From Balamuthia mandrillaris (lineage: Eukaryota; Discosea; Longamoebia; Balamuthiidae): DNA of 64,000 nt. This document shows, piece after piece, positions 21,747 through 33,407 of the stretch. Position 1 is the first letter of the stretch. The number at the start of each line of letters is the position of its first letter. The position numbers and the translations under genes are program-made. The notes below the pieces were generated by a model, which worked only from the letters and a program-made list of their open reading frames with translations, had not been told where the DNA came from and did no database searches. Location of the stretch: contig JAVKOQ010000028.1 of NCBI GenBank assembly GCA_031835245.1, forward strand, positions 221,001 through 285,000. The letters are read 5' to 3'.

Positions 21747-23789
21747 TCAATGACCAGAAGGAGAATAGACCGATGGTGGAGTGGGTAGGGGTCCTCTCGT
21801 CGATGACGGGGAAGACGAGGAGGAAAGATTCCGTTTGGCCCATCGATCCACCAAAAACCGACCCAACAATGATTTTGGCTGTTGCGAAGAGGAAGGAGAA
21901 GGAGAAGGGGAGGAAGGAGGAGAAACAGAAGAACGCGGCGAAGAAGAAGGAAGCAGATCATTAAGGGAGTAATGCCCAACTTCGTAGATGAAAGGAACGG
22001 AGCTGATGCTAAAGATGTATTTCTTCTGCTCGTACTTTCGGCGTATTTCGTTGCTGTTGGCTTTGCGTAAGGCCTTTGTGTGATTGTTGAGTGCTCCGCT
22101 GAACAATCCGTTGTTCATGCTGGATTTTCTGCGTGGCATCATCGAGTGTCTGTTATTCACGTTTATCGTTTGGAGTTGCTGTTGTTGGTGATGTGGTTCT
22201 CGCGAAGAAGAAGAGGCAGAAGGAGATGAGGCAGAAGAGGGAGAAGAACAGGAGGAAGAAGAGCCATTTGCTAAAGAGTGAAGGACAGAAGTTTGTGGAT
22301 TCTTTTTGGGGGAAACAAGAAGATCTGTTGCAGTTGAAGAAGATGAAGGACAAGTAGAAGTTGAAGATGGAGAAGGAGGTTCACCACGCGGTGAGGACGC
22401 AGCGGAAGAAGTTGGAGACGTGGAGGAAGACGATGGGGATGATGAAACACGAGGAGAAGCTGGACCGGGTGAACGTGAAGAAGCGGCAGCCGCGGCGGCG
22501 GCAGCGCTCAAAAGAGAAGCAGAAAAAGAAGCAATCTCATCACGGGAGACGCTGTGAACTGGGTGTTGGTGTTGGTGCTGTTGTGGGTGATGTTGTGATT
22601 GTTGATGGTGTTGTTGGCGTTCGAAAAAATTATTAAGAGATTGTCGCCGATGGAGAGGAGAAGAAACAGCAGAAGAAGGAGCCGAAGAACTAGATGAAGA
22701 ACCAGCAGATATAGTTCCTGCTCCACTTCGAGAAGGAGAGGAGGAAGGCTGTTGACTATTATTGTTATTGTTGTCACCGCCAAGACTCCATCCTCGTTTG
22801 TGTCCTTTAGAAAGAACGGGGTCGGAGAAAGCTAGCTGAGACCGAGGAACGGTTGGCGAAGTCGGCGAAGAAGCAGAGGGGTAAGGAGTGGAAGGGGGAG
22901 AAAGAAGAAGAGGATTGCGTGGGGAAGTAGTGCTGGAGGCAGCTCCGCTTCTCGGACTAACTTCTCTCGAGCTATCGCTGTCAGAGTCAACACTGTAAGC
23001 AGGACCTTCTCCGGAGCGTTCTCGACGATGACCGCGTAGAAACTCACGGACGCCGTTCCGAAGCTCTTGGGGGTCGATGTAGAGTTGAGGGACGTGAAGG
23101 TCCGGAGCGGTGTGGCCTCTGGGAGGCAAACTGCTGGCGAGGGAGTGTGAGGAATGAGAGGACATGTCTGCTGCAGATACGCTTTGGGTGATCATTCCCC
23201 GCTTGGAGGGGGTGCGTTCTAAAGGCTTGTTCATGTTGTTGTTTTCATCTAGTGATGTAGTTGACGCTGAGAAGTTTGTTTCGAGGATGGAATGTTCGTT
23301 GTCCTTTTTCTTGTTCCCTTTTCTGCTGTTTCTTCCATCATAGCTCTTTCTTTGTTTGGTCTTCTCCTCCTTCTTCAGCTTCTTCTTCCTCTCTTTCTCC
23401 TCCTTCTTGGCCCTCTTCCTCATCGCTCTGGAGGCGGAGGAGTCCTTCTCCAAGTTGTCCTCCATCACCTCCGCCGAGGAGCCTCCGCTCTCTTTCCCAC
23501 TTCCGCTCGCTGCCCCATTGCCTCTCCCGTTCTCATAGGAGGAGGCGGTGGCGGAGAGCTCCAGCTCTGCTGTCCTGGTGGACTTGGTTCGTTGCACAGC
23601 CTTTGGGGAGCTCATGCTTCGTCGTCGCAGCGGACTGAGCCCGTTGTGGTTGGCCAGCCTTGTGGGGTCGATCTCCACCAGCGCCGCTATTTCTGGCTCG
23701 GAGGAGGCGGACAGAGTGGCGGCGAGGGAATCCGGCAGGTCCCATTGCTTGGTCGGGTCGATCGACTTTCTGCCCAGTTTTTTCAACAT
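21747..23789 (-). CDS. Ser-rich low-complexity protein, unrecognised
   Basis: One uninterrupted frame of 680 residues, read as a single exon. The first 60 residues are ordered-looking (KSIDPTKQWDLPDSLAATL, then a Leu/Ala segment). The rest is dominated by Ser, Pro and Asn with KKERKKKLKKEEK (about 135-147), a His/Gln tract and several RRxS sites such as RRRSMS and RRKSSM that look like basophilic kinase sites. No domain recognised; likely a disordered scaffold. The length of the frame and conserved-looking ends support it being real, but low complexity alone can make long frames. The reverse strand also shows long open frames that I treat as shadows. Confidence 0.65.
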   Translation of the reverse strand: MLKKLGRKSIDPTKQWDLPDSLAATLSASSEPEIAALVEIDPTRLANHNGLSPLRRRSMSSPKAVQRTKSTRTAELELSATASSYENGRGNGAASGSGKESGGSSAEVMEDNLEKDSSASRAMRKRAKKEEKERKKKLKKEEKTKQRKSYDGRNSRKGNKKKDNEHSILETNFSASTTSLDENNNMNKPLERTPSKRGMITQSVSAADMSSHSSHSLASSLPPRGHTAPDLHVPQLYIDPQELRNGVREFLRGHRRERSGEGPAYSVDSDSDSSREVSPRSGAASSTTSPRNPLLLSPPSTPYPSASSPTSPTVPRSQLAFSDPVLSKGHKRGWSLGGDNNNNNSQQPSSSPSRSGAGTISAGSSSSSSAPSSAVSSPLHRRQSLNNFFERQQHHQQSQHHPQQHQHQHPVHSVSRDEIASFSASLLSAAAAAAAASSRSPGPASPRVSSSPSSSSTSPTSSAASSPRGEPPSPSSTSTCPSSSSTATDLLVSPKKNPQTSVLHSLANGSSSSCSSPSSASSPSASSSSREPHHQQQQLQTINVNNRHSMMPRRKSSMNNGLFSGALNNHTKALRKANSNEIRRKYEQKKYIFSISSVPFIYEVGHYSLNDLLPSSSPRSSVSPPSSPSPSPSSSQQPKSLLGRFLVDRWAKRNLSSSSSPSSTRGPLPTPPSVYSPSGH

Positions 23790-24523
23790 TGGGTTGGCGG
23801 GGGGAGGAGAAGGAGTTGGAACCGAAGAAAAGGGTCCCCCTCTTCTTTTTTTTTTTCAAGCTGAAGAAGACGAGAAGAAAGGTGTGGAAAAAAAAACCTA
23901 CTACTGAAGATGAAGAGAAGGGCCTTGGGAAAAAATAAAATAAAATAGAAGCAAGCACAAAATGAGTAACGCTAAAAACTTTTTCTCAAACAACAACATA
24001 ACCAAAGAAAGGAATTTTAAAAAGGAGAGGAGGAGAGAGGAGAGAAACAAAACCTAGTAGTTTTACTGGAAGCGAAGACAGTGCGGACGACCCACACACC
24101 CTCTTTTCGTTTGTTTGTTGTCTCCACTCGCACACACAAAACAACAAAAAAAAAAATATCTATCTTGTTGGCCTACTTTTTGGATAAACTGCGATTAGAA
24201 TTCCAAATGAAATTAATGATTTGGGCGGGCAAGGGCTCCTCGGACGCGCCAAAGGGAGGGCCCGCCCGTGTCCAAGGTGCACCCGTTGCTGGGACACCCG
24301 CTGGAAGAAGGGCGGAGAAAGCTGACGTCGTAGCAGGAACGGTGTTTCGGGTGCGTTACGAACGGGTTCCGATCAGGCCTGCCCATGGATTATTCGATGG
24401 TTTGATTTTGGATTGGGTGGAAGGCCTTTGGTGCTGATGTCAGAGATCACAGAGAAGAAAAAAAGAACACAGAAGAAAGTAACAGAAAAATAAAAAAAGA
24501 GTAGCAGTGGAGAGAGAGGAACG
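23790..24523. other. Divergent promoter region with a GC-rich island
   Basis: About 730 bases between the Ser-rich gene and the orphan membrane gene. AT-rich flanks surround a GC-rich island at about 24225-24410 that contains GGGCGGG and CCCGCCC boxes. A 118-codon open frame crosses it, but composition and lack of any motif make me treat it as non-coding. Confidence 0.45.
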
Positions 24524-25733
24524 ATGATAAGGCTTTGCGGAGGAATAGCTGCCCTGCTGTTCAACCCGTTTGCGGACTTTATACCAAGCAAAAGACCCAG
24601 CTCGGCTTCTCTTTGGCAGGCTCGCAGCCTGGAGATCGCTGCACTGCTTCTCATCGTAACGGATTATTTCTTTTCGTTTTTGATTTTTTTTTTCTGTCTC
24701 TTTGCGATTGAGTTATTGCTCATCTCTTTCTCTCTCTCTCTCTCTCTCTCTCCTTTGGCCGAACAGATTTTACGGATTCTAGACTCTTTCTTGAACTTTG
24801 ATGGCATCCTTCGGCTGTTCTCGTACTACTCTTTGCAAGCCTTCCACCCGACCGCCTGTTCCGTGATGGTCGCCCTCTACTGCCTCGCCTTTGTTGCTGC
24901 CCTCAAACGCCATAAGCCTTCTTTGCGGTTGGTGAGAAACACCTCTTCTCTTATCGTCGTTTCTCCCCTCCCTCATTCTCTGTTCTCTTCTCTCATCTCG
25001 CACAACGACCATAAGTACATGGTGTGCCTCTTTCTTAGCTTCTTTTTAGGGGCTCTCTCTTTGTTGATGTTGGGCATCGTGGTGGCCAAGGAGGGAGGCG
25101 ACGTGGAGAAGGAGCACCCAGAGGACACACCGCCCTCTCTCTTCATCTTTAGCGTTCTCAGCTCCTCCGTTTGTTTGCTTCTAGAGGTATTTTTTGGTTT
25201 TTTTGGTTTCTCTTTCTTCTTCATCTTTTTTTTTGTCTCACTTTTTGGTTTTGTTTTGCTCAGTCAACCACGTTGTATTGTGGCTTCAAGTTACTGAGCG
25301 TCGAAAAGCTTTACTTTGGTAACGACCAAGTCTTTCTTGCTAATGGTTCCTCTTCCGTAGTAACTTATATTGTTTTCTCGTTTTCCTTCATACTAACAAA
25401 ACAGCGCAACGGTTACCTTCACGGATGGACTTTGTTGAAGGTGAGGAAGATGAAGAAGAAAACGAGCGAGCATATCAACGACAAAGAGAAAGTAGAACGT
25501 ATTTTGGAGAGGAGGATGAAGAAGATGGAGAAAGAGTGAGAGAAGAGTTTGTGGCAGGGGCATTCGCTTTCAGTGGAAGACAAGTCTTCATCGAAGAAGA
25601 GGACAAAGAATTAGATGATGAAGAAGAGTTTGACGAAGAAGAAGACAGGAGGCAAATGCGGAGGGAAGATAAAAGCAAAGGAAAAGAATTGGAACATGCG
25701 CGCAATGACGAGGAAAAAGAAGAACTGCTGTAA
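24524..25733 (+). CDS. Orphan multi-pass membrane protein with acidic tail
   Basis: Five exons join in frame to 283 residues: 24524-24655, 24767-24931, 25016-25186, 25264-25318 and 25405-25733. The N-terminal 190 residues hold about four hydrophobic segments: one across exons 1-2, VMVALYCLAFVAAL, CLFLSFFLGALSLLMLGIVV and FIFSVLSSSVCLLL. The last 95 residues are strongly charged and acidic (DDEEEFDEEEDRR), probably cytosolic. I do not recognise the family. All splice sites are clean and in phase, which makes the model credible. It is tail-to-tail with the PTPMT1-like gene, 57 bases between stops. Confidence 0.75.
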
Positions 25734-25790
25734 AAGTTTTGAAGGTTTAAAAAGAAAGAAAGAACGAAAGAAAGAAAGAAAGAAAGAAAC

Positions 25791-26890
25791 TCAGTCACGA
25801 GACGTTTCTTTGCTGCGAAGATAATCGATCCAATCGTACACTACTTTGCGTTTGTAGATGGTGGAGACTTGGGGTCGTCTCTCCGCGATGAACTCTTGAG
25901 CCTCTTTTGCATCCATTTTGTAACGTTGGATGAGATAACACAATACGATTGTGGTGGAACGACCTCTTCCTGCCTTGCAGTGCACTATTGTCGTTGGAAG
26001 AGGAAAAGGAGATGAGCGTCGGGCAAGCAAACAAAACAACAAGGAAAAAGGAGAGGAGAGAGACTACAAAAAAAAAAAAGACAGAGAAAAGAAAGAAATA
26101 CCATAGACAGACTCTCCTCGTTCCTGAAACTTGCGAATGAAAGCCACACCTTTCTTCACGTCAGACAATGTTGGTGGAAAGTAGTCCACAATCGGGATCC
26201 TGATGCACGATGTTTATGTAAAAGTTAAGAAAGATGAGAAATGAGAGCAAAACAAAGAGCGAGGGAACGAGAATGACAAGAGAGAAAGAAGAGAGTGAGA
26301 GAGAGAGAGAGAGAGGTGGTAAAAGCAAAAAAATAAAATAAATATGAAACCTGATTTGTTCCACTTTGTGTTGTTGATAACTATCACAGAAGCAATGAAA
26401 GATAGATGACTTTGGTTGTTAGAATACAAGCAACCAAACCCAAGAAGACACAAACGAAGCTCAAAGCGAAAAGGAGGCAAACAGAAAGAGCGACGAGGAA
26501 GAAGAAAGACAGGAGGCAAATCCACGGGCTTGCAACGCAACCAGAGTACACAAATGGATGGGGTTACCTTCTCCAGGGTCCAGCGTACTCATCGCAAGTG
26601 TTGACGACCCCCCTGACGCCCTCCCGGAAAAGGGCGGGGACGTACCAGTAGAGCGGCAAGGCGCCCAGCAGCACGGTGTCGTCGATGCGGTTCCACCAGC
26701 TGCAAAACTTCCAGGGCATCAACCAGTAGAGCACGATGTTGTAGAAGAGGGTGGGGAAGAAGAGGAACCTGCCCAACACGACGGCCATCCAGAAGGGCAT
26801 CCATGCCACGGGCTCCAGTCGGTAGTCCCGCTTGATGATTTGTTGTTGCTTTTTCTGCTCCGCTGCTGAAGCATTGCTCGCCGGCTCCAT
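25791..26890 (-). CDS. PTPMT1-like dual-specificity phosphatase
   Basis: Resembles PTPMT1, the mitochondrial phosphatase that dephosphorylates phosphatidylglycerophosphate in cardiolipin synthesis. Four exons join to 214 residues: 26568-26890, 26351-26380 (30 bases), 26102-26199 and 25791-25984. The N-terminus holds hydrophobic stretches (MPFWMAVVLGRFLFFPTLFY), then WNRIDDTVLLGALPL, which resembles the family start. GVRGVVNTCDEY follows, and the catalytic loop is VHCKAGRGRST, the CX5R motif with the basic residues seen in PTPMT1. The general acid should be the Asp in VDYFPPT. A cytosolic dual-specificity phosphatase acting on other substrates remains possible. Confidence 0.85.
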
Positions 26891-27412
26891 GTTTTTTGCT
26901 CTATGTACTAGTTTATTTTTTTTGTTGTTGTTGTTCAGTTAGAAAGGGATAGCGTCGTCGGCCAAAGCCCAAGCAAGAGCAGCTGTCCGACACGGTGTGC
27001 GAATAGCAAAAGAGATTCGTGAACCATTACCTACCTTCCGGCCCCGCGGCCTTTCGTTGTGCGCTGCTGTGTTCCTTTGGGTCTTTTTCAGGGTAAACAC
27101 TATCGGGACGACGTGGAAATTATGTGATCGACGGCTCCGATCATTGATCTCAGCACATTATTTTTGATTAATTGATTGAAAAGAAATGGCAAGGGAATGT
27201 AAGCCAGCCAGCAACGTCCCTGCTCTTCCCTGCTCCCTTTGGCGGGGGAAAATAGGTGTCGACAAGGACTGATGTCAAACCAACCCATTGCGCGTTGGTC
27301 AATTAATCAAGAACAGTGCCTAAGTTTGCTTAGGGGGAGCGCCTCGTGCCAAAACTCTTGCTCTTTGACCCTCTTGGGTGTCTTTTGCTCAAGAGCGTGC
27401 ACGCAGTCAGAC
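26891..27412. other. Divergent promoter region, PTPMT1-like and NAGLU
   Basis: About 520 bases between two genes read away from each other. GC-rich near 27030-27060, with GATCGACGGCTCCGATCATTGATC near-palindromic sequence around 27126-27149 and a TTAATTGATTGA stretch at 27168. No gene seen. Confidence 0.45.
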
Positions 27413-30400
27413 ATGGGTAGGGCTGGTTTGTGTCGCTTAGGAGGCCTGTCGGCGGCCCTGCTTCTGTTGTTTGTCTTGGTTGCCTCCGCCGCCGCAACGG
27501 ACGGGTTTCTGCTGGGGAGACCCAAGGCCTCTCCCGCCGAGCAAGTGAAAGCTGTGCAGGGCCTCGTCTCGCGACTTTTGGGTCCGCAGTACCTCCCCTC
27601 TTTTCAGCTTACCGTCAGCTCCTCGCCCAACTTGACCACCGACTACTTCCAACTCTCCTCGAAGCAGTGAGTTTTCTCTCTCTCTCTCTCTCTTCTCGCT
27701 CTACCTCTTTCTAACATTATGTAAGGATCGATTCGAAAACGGTCATCTTCATTGAAGGATCGTCTGGAGTCTCTTTGGCATCGGGCTTGTACCACTACTT
27801 GAAACACTATTGCAATGCCATCGTGACGTGGGGCGAAGATGGAACTGGGAATCAACTCTCTCTTCCTTCGCCCTTGCCTCCTGTTGTTGTCGACGCGAAG
27901 AAAGGCGAGGGGAGTGAAGAAGAAGAAGAAGAAGAAGGGGAAGACCAGGAGGTGGTTGTCGCCACAGTGCCGTATCGTTATTACATGAACGTGTGTACGG
28001 TCAGTTACTCATCGGCGTGGTGGCAGTGGGACCGATGGGAGAAGGAGATTGACTGGATGGCATTGCATGGTATCAACCTGCCACTTTCATTCACGGGACA
28101 AGAGTACATATGGTCACTGGTAGCTATGATTGCTTCGACTTGCCCAATCTTCTCGTTCTTCTTGTTCTGTGACTTTTGGAAGTTATTGTGTCTGACCGTG
28201 TGCTTTTAGGTTTACACAAAACTTGGTTTGACAGAGGAGGAGGTTGCAGAGTATTTAGGCGGACCCGCCTTTCTAGCTTGGACTCGGATGGGTAATGTTC
28301 AAGAGTGGGGAGGGCCTCTTACTTCAACATGGCAGTTTGCTCAAGTACTATTCTCGTCTTCTTTGAAGAATCCATACTTCTGATTACTAACGGTTGCTTT
28401 CGTTGTGAAGGCACAATTGCAAAAGAAAATCCTTCAACGACAACGCCAGTTCGGAATGATTCCTGTTTTGCCTGGATTTGCTGGTCTCTCTCTCTCTCTC
28501 TCTCTCTCCGTGGTTATCTCTTTCTTCTATTTTTTTCTCACTCGTTCTCTTCTCTTCTTTCTTGTTCTTGTTCTTCTTCGTTCTTCTTTCTTCGTTCTTC
28601 TTCGTTCTTTAGTTGTCTGTGCTAGTTCTATTCTCCATTCTTTCCATCTTCTAAAGTCCGTCTCATTAAAACAGGACATGTTCCAAAAGCCATTCAACGA
28701 ATCTTTCCAAAAGCCAATCTTACAGAAGGTTACTGGAATAGCTTTACTTCCCCTTACAACCCGACTTATCTGTTGGATCCATTGGACCCAGCATTCCTTC
28801 AAATTGGCAGCACGTTCATTAAACTGCAAACCAGTTACTTTGGCACAGACCACATCTACAACGCCGATACCTTCAACGAAATGACTCCCGTCTCAAGCGA
28901 TGCCTCTTACCTCGCTGCCACCAGCAAAGCTGTCTTGCAAGGAATGAAAGTAGCAGATCCGTCCGCTAAGTGGTTGATGCAAGGATGGCTCTTTTTGAGC
29001 GGCTGGTGGAACCCGGATCGCATCAAGGCCTATCTCGGAAGCATTAGCAACGATGAGATGGTCATCTTGGACTTGTACTCAGAGACAACTCCCATTTGGT
29101 CGCAAACTAACTCCTACTTTGGAAAACCTTTTATTTGGTGCATGTTGCATAACTTTGGCGGAAATAGGGCGCTTTATGGTAACCTTTCCTCCATTGCCAC
29201 TCTTCCTTTGGAAGCACTGCATACTCCTGGCAGTACTATGGTTAGTTTCTTTCAAACTTGTTTTTTTTTTTTGCTTCCTCTTCTTTCGTCATTCCTTCTT
29301 TCTTTCGTTTACATTCTTTTTGTTTGTTTTTTTTTTTTGTTTATGCCTTCTTCTGTTCTTATTCTTTGCTAAAAAGGTGGGAATGGGAATGACTCCCGAA
29401 GCTATCGAACAAAATCCAGTCATGTATGAGCTCTTGACGGACATGGCATGGCTTTCTTCCGCTCCCAACGTTTCCCAATGGCTCATCGACTATGCACGAC
29501 AACGTTATGGTTCTTCCTCCCCTTCCGCAGAGCAGAGTTGGATGTTGCTTCACCAGTCCGTTTACCAACAACCAAAAATCGACAAGAGCAAAGTCGAATT
29601 GCTGCCTGACTTTTCGGTACCATGGAATGCCAATTCGAATCCTCTTTCTGATACGACGATGCTGACGAGTGCTTGGTATAACCTTCTCAAAAGCAAAAAC
29701 GAGTTTGTTGGAGGGAAGGTTACTGGCCCTTGGACATATGATCTTGTTGATGTCTCTCGACAGGTCATTCTCCTTCTTGTTCTTCTTCTTCTTCGTACTT
29801 TATTTCTTAAGCTTTTTTTGCAAATAGGTATTGGTGAATCTTTTCTACGATGCCAATCGTTTGATGTCCGTAGTGTATAAGGATTACATCAACAAGAACC
29901 AGCAACTACCAAAGCCGACACTACGAATGGAGTCCATTGGTAACGCAATGCTGCAAATGATCAGCGATCTTGATAGGCTGCTTGCCACCGACTCCAACTA
30001 TCTTCTTGGGAAGTGGTACGTTCAGTATTTCTCTGCTTGTTTCTGTTTATCTTTTTTTTTTGTTTGTGTCTTTTCATTAGCTTTTTGGCGAACGTTTACT
30101 CTAGTCTCATCCCTCCTCTCCCGTCTCGTCTCGTCTCGTCTCGTCTCGTCTCGTCTCTCTCTCTCTCTCGCTCGCTCTCGTTCTCTCTGTTCTCCTCACT
30201 AAGATCTTTGGTTTTACAGGGTGAACAGAGCCCAAAAATGGGCGACGACCAGCGAGGAAGCCCATCAACTAGACTTCAACGCCAAGAATCAAATCACTCT
30301 GTGGGGTCCCAACGGCGAAATCAACGACTATGCCAGCAAGCAATGGTCCGGTCTGCTCTCCGCCTACTACTCACGGCGGTGGAGCCTCCTGCTCTTCGAG

Positions 30401-30808
30401 GTAGTCTGGGCCATGGAGTTTGGTCAGCCCTTTGACCCTTCCTCCTACCACCAGAAAGCGCTGGCGTTGGGGCAACTGTGGGCCACTTATTCCTTCAACC
30501 AAACGTTTCCTTCAAAGCCCTCCGGAGAAGATAGCTATAAGGTGGCGAACGAGCTTTATGCCAACTATTCTTCTGAGGCGCTGCTTAGCAAGTTCTACAC
30601 CAAGCAAGAAGGAAGGGATGCGCCCGGCAATGACATGTTCGCTAACGTGCCGGCCTGGACCAAGGACCTCGGCCAGTTGGCGTTTTTGTGCAACTTGGAT
30701 CCGGCTTGCGCGGGCTTCAACACGAACGGCTGGCTCAAGTACTCCGTCTCTCCCACCGTTCCCTCTTCTGTGGATCTCTGGGTCAAAAAAGCTGCCCGGA
30801 AAAATTGA
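27413..30808 (+). CDS. NAGLU: Alpha-N-acetylglucosaminidase (GH89)
   Basis: Lysosomal exo-hydrolase that removes terminal alpha-GlcNAc, in animals from heparan sulfate. Eight exons join to 861 residues: 27413-27666, 27726-28119, 28210-28344, 28411-28483, 28675-29240, 29377-29763, 29828-30015 and 30220-30808. A signal peptide (about 1-30) leads. Family landmarks are MNVCTVSYSSAWWQWDRWEK, MALHGINLPLSFTGQEYIW, GPAFLAWTRMGN, GMIPVLPGFAGHVP, FGTDHIYNADTFNEM (catalytic-acid region), MQGWLFLSGWW, FIWCMLHNFGGNRALYG and LWGPNGEINDYASKQWSGL. An acidic Glu-rich insertion (about 165-180) is not in the human enzyme. Several introns begin with CT repeats. Confidence 0.95.
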
Positions 30809-31108
30809 AGCTTCAATGCTGCCCCGAGATTCTCATTTTGGTTGGTGGATGTATTTCCCCTAATCCCCGAAACTATGCCCCTATTGGCCCATATTTCCCC
30901 CTTTTTTCTGTGTCCTTTTTTCCCTATTGGTTTACCTATTCGATTTCAACCTTTTTGTTGCACCAAAGAAGAGCAGCATCCTCTCTTTCGTCCAGCACGC
31001 CTCGCGCTTCGGGCTTTGCTTACGGTCTTCCATATCGTTTTTTTGAGCTCTTTCGAAGCGCCACAACAAGCGAAGCAAGAAAGGAGAGCCAACGGGAAGA
31101 GATAAGAG
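30809..31108. other. Short intergenic region
   Basis: 300 bases between NAGLU and the monooxygenase gene. Pyrimidine-rich with no gene visible; it should hold the NAGLU 3' end and the promoter of the next gene. Confidence 0.4.
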
Positions 31109-32227
31109 ATGGTGTGGTGGTTATTGACCTTTTGGTACTATCACCCGCTCGTAACGATCGTGGCGGCGGTGGTCACCTTGGAACTGCTCAAATGGAAGAA
31201 AGAGGTCGACCGGCAAGGTCAGCCCGCCTTTGGCGTCAAGAAACCGCCGCCTCCTGCCGCTGCCCCCCAGAAGGAAGGCGAGGAGGGCGATAACCCTGAA
31301 GTCGTTGTCGTCGGCGCCGGTGCCGCTGGTTTAGCGGTTCGTTTCATTCACTCATTCTTTCTCTTCTTTCTTTTTTGTCCAAAACTGAAAACAAACAAAC
31401 AGGCAGGAGCAGCCCTTGCCAACGTGGGCCTCTCCTATGTCATCCTGGAAAAAACAGGGGAGGTGGGCAGCGCCTGGCGTGGCCGCTATGACCGACTTCA
31501 CTTGCACACCACCCGTGGCTACTCTGCCTTGCCATTTGTCCCTTTCCCATGTACCTTCTACTTCTCTCTTGTCTTCATTCTATTCTTTGTTGTGCTTCTT
31601 GTGCGTCTTCTTATGCGTTCTTCTTCTGCGCTCTTCTTCTTCTCCTCGTCCTCCCCCTCCTTTGAACTCCATCTTTCTTCTGTCTTTCTCTTATTCCTTT
31701 CAACAAACTGCCTACAGCATGCATGCCTCTATTTCCATCGAAGCAACAAGTTGTGCAATACTTGGAAGGTTATGCAAAGATGCTGCAGTTGAACATCCGC
31801 TTTCACAAGGAAGTAACAGCAGCCAGATACGACGAGAAGCAGGGCCTTTGGATGGTAACTTACAGGAGCACCAAGAAAGAGGCCAGCGACGAAGATGAAG
31901 ATGAGACAGTGCTTCATCCACGCTTTCTCGTGGTAGCTACAGGAGAGCACGGTCAGCCACGTGCGCCCCATTGGAGTGGACAAGATGCTTTCCAAGGATC
32001 CATTTGCCATACAAGCTCGTACGGTTTCGCTTATTGATGCCTTTTCTTGTGCTCCTTTAACCTCTTCTTGCTGTTCTTACCCATTTCCTCTGTTCTCCAA
32101 TCATTTTCTGTTTCTACAAAGGTACAAGAACGGAGAGGCATACAGAGGCAAGAATGTGCTGGTCGTTGGCTTTGGCAACTCTGGTGCTGAAGTTTGTTTG
32201 GATTTGGTAAGTCTAATATGCCTCTCT

Positions 32228-32274
<47 letters not shown>

Positions 32275-33054
32275 ACTCTATCTCTAACAGAAAAAACCAA
32301 ACACACAAGTGGGAGCATGACGCAAAGCCCTCTGTTTTGGTTCGCAGCCCAACCAACATCGTTCCTCGCGGCCTCACCTATCTCTTTGCCGACATCTTGG
32401 AAAGCAAACTGGGGTCTAGATCAATGCCTCTTGCAGTTAACGACATGGCCGCCAAGCTGATCATGCAAGTCTTGTACAAGGACTTGAAACAATATGGCAT
32501 TGTTGTTCCACATCCAACATGGGGTGTGGCTTCCGGCATACATTATCTTCACCACGCACCTCTCATTGATATTGGCACAGTCGATCTGATAAGAAAGGGA
32601 GAGGTGAAAGTGGTTACCCATAACATTGAGAAGTTCACCGCATCTGGTTTGTTTGTTCAGTTCCTCCTCTGCTCCTCTTTCCATTTTGCTGTTCTGTTTG
32701 TTTCTGTTTTAAGTTTTTCTGATCTCTTTTTTCTTTTTGTTATTCGGCTGCTCATCTTGAATGTTTACAGGAGTCAAGTTTGAGAACGGAGACGAACAAG
32801 AGTTTGACGACGTAATATTAGCAACTGGTTACGACTTTTGTCACACCTTCCAGTTTCTCGGTAAGGAAGTGCTGCAGAAGGTGGTGAACGAGTACGGCGT
32901 CGTTCAAAGCGGGAAGGAGTCCGCCCAGAAGGCTCTCTTTTTCATCGGGTTGAGCGACTTGGTCGGTCGTTTTGGCGAGATGCGAGTGGAAGCTCTTCAC
33001 ATCGCCGATGCCATCAAACAACAAAAGCAGTTTGTTTCCAACAAAAGCAACTGA
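31109..33054 (+). CDS. Membrane-anchored flavin-containing monooxygenase
   Basis: NADPH-dependent class B flavoprotein. Six exons join to 460 residues: 31109-31336, 31403-31550, 31718-32018, 32122-32206, 32310-32646 and 32771-33054. An N-terminal hydrophobic segment (HPLVTIVAAVVTLELL, about 12-27) suggests ER anchoring. The FAD-binding GAGAAGLA, split by intron 1, follows VVVV near residue 70. LPFVPFPSCMPLFPSKQQVV matches the family's LPF...P...F segment. The NADPH site is VLVVGFGNSGAEVCLDL, and ILATGY precedes the end. The YUCCA-like plant FMOs and fungal Baeyer-Villiger types are relatives; substrate unknown. The start of exon 5 uses the second AG, since the first would bring a stop. Confidence 0.9.
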
Positions 33055-33407
33055 GAAAAGCATGGATGAAGCGTGAGAGGAAGTTACCTCCATTCTTTTC
33101 TTTCATTCTCAACCCCCATACGCCCCAAAGTGCTAAGCAAGGTAAACAACTCTTCTCTCTGCTCTCGCAGTGTTTGTCGTTGCTTTTTTTACCAAGACCA
33201 ATGTTTGGTCCAGACAAAGGAAAACCGCAAGGCAACGAGATGTTATGAATGAAAGGAGTAGAAGTAATTGGTGGCTTATATTAATTGATATGTAATTCAG
33301 ACCCTTTTCGCTGTCAGTCTCCTTATTTACTTTTTGCTCAGACAGTCCCTCCTACTGCCAACACAACCACAAACACCAAACCAGCAAACCACGCCATTTT
33401 AAAAACT
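33055..33407. other. Intergenic region
   Basis: About 350 bases. Pyrimidine-rich 5' half and a TATATTAATTGATATG stretch near 33278 followed by the FG-GAP gene start. No gene seen. Confidence 0.4.

Noticed and set aside
22306-22636. Charged ORFs on the + strand inside the Ser-rich gene
   Set aside because: Antisense shadows of low-complexity Ser codons.
24081-24437. 118-codon ORF as an upstream gene
   Set aside because: It crosses a GC-rich promoter-like island with GC boxes and has no motif or splice partner.
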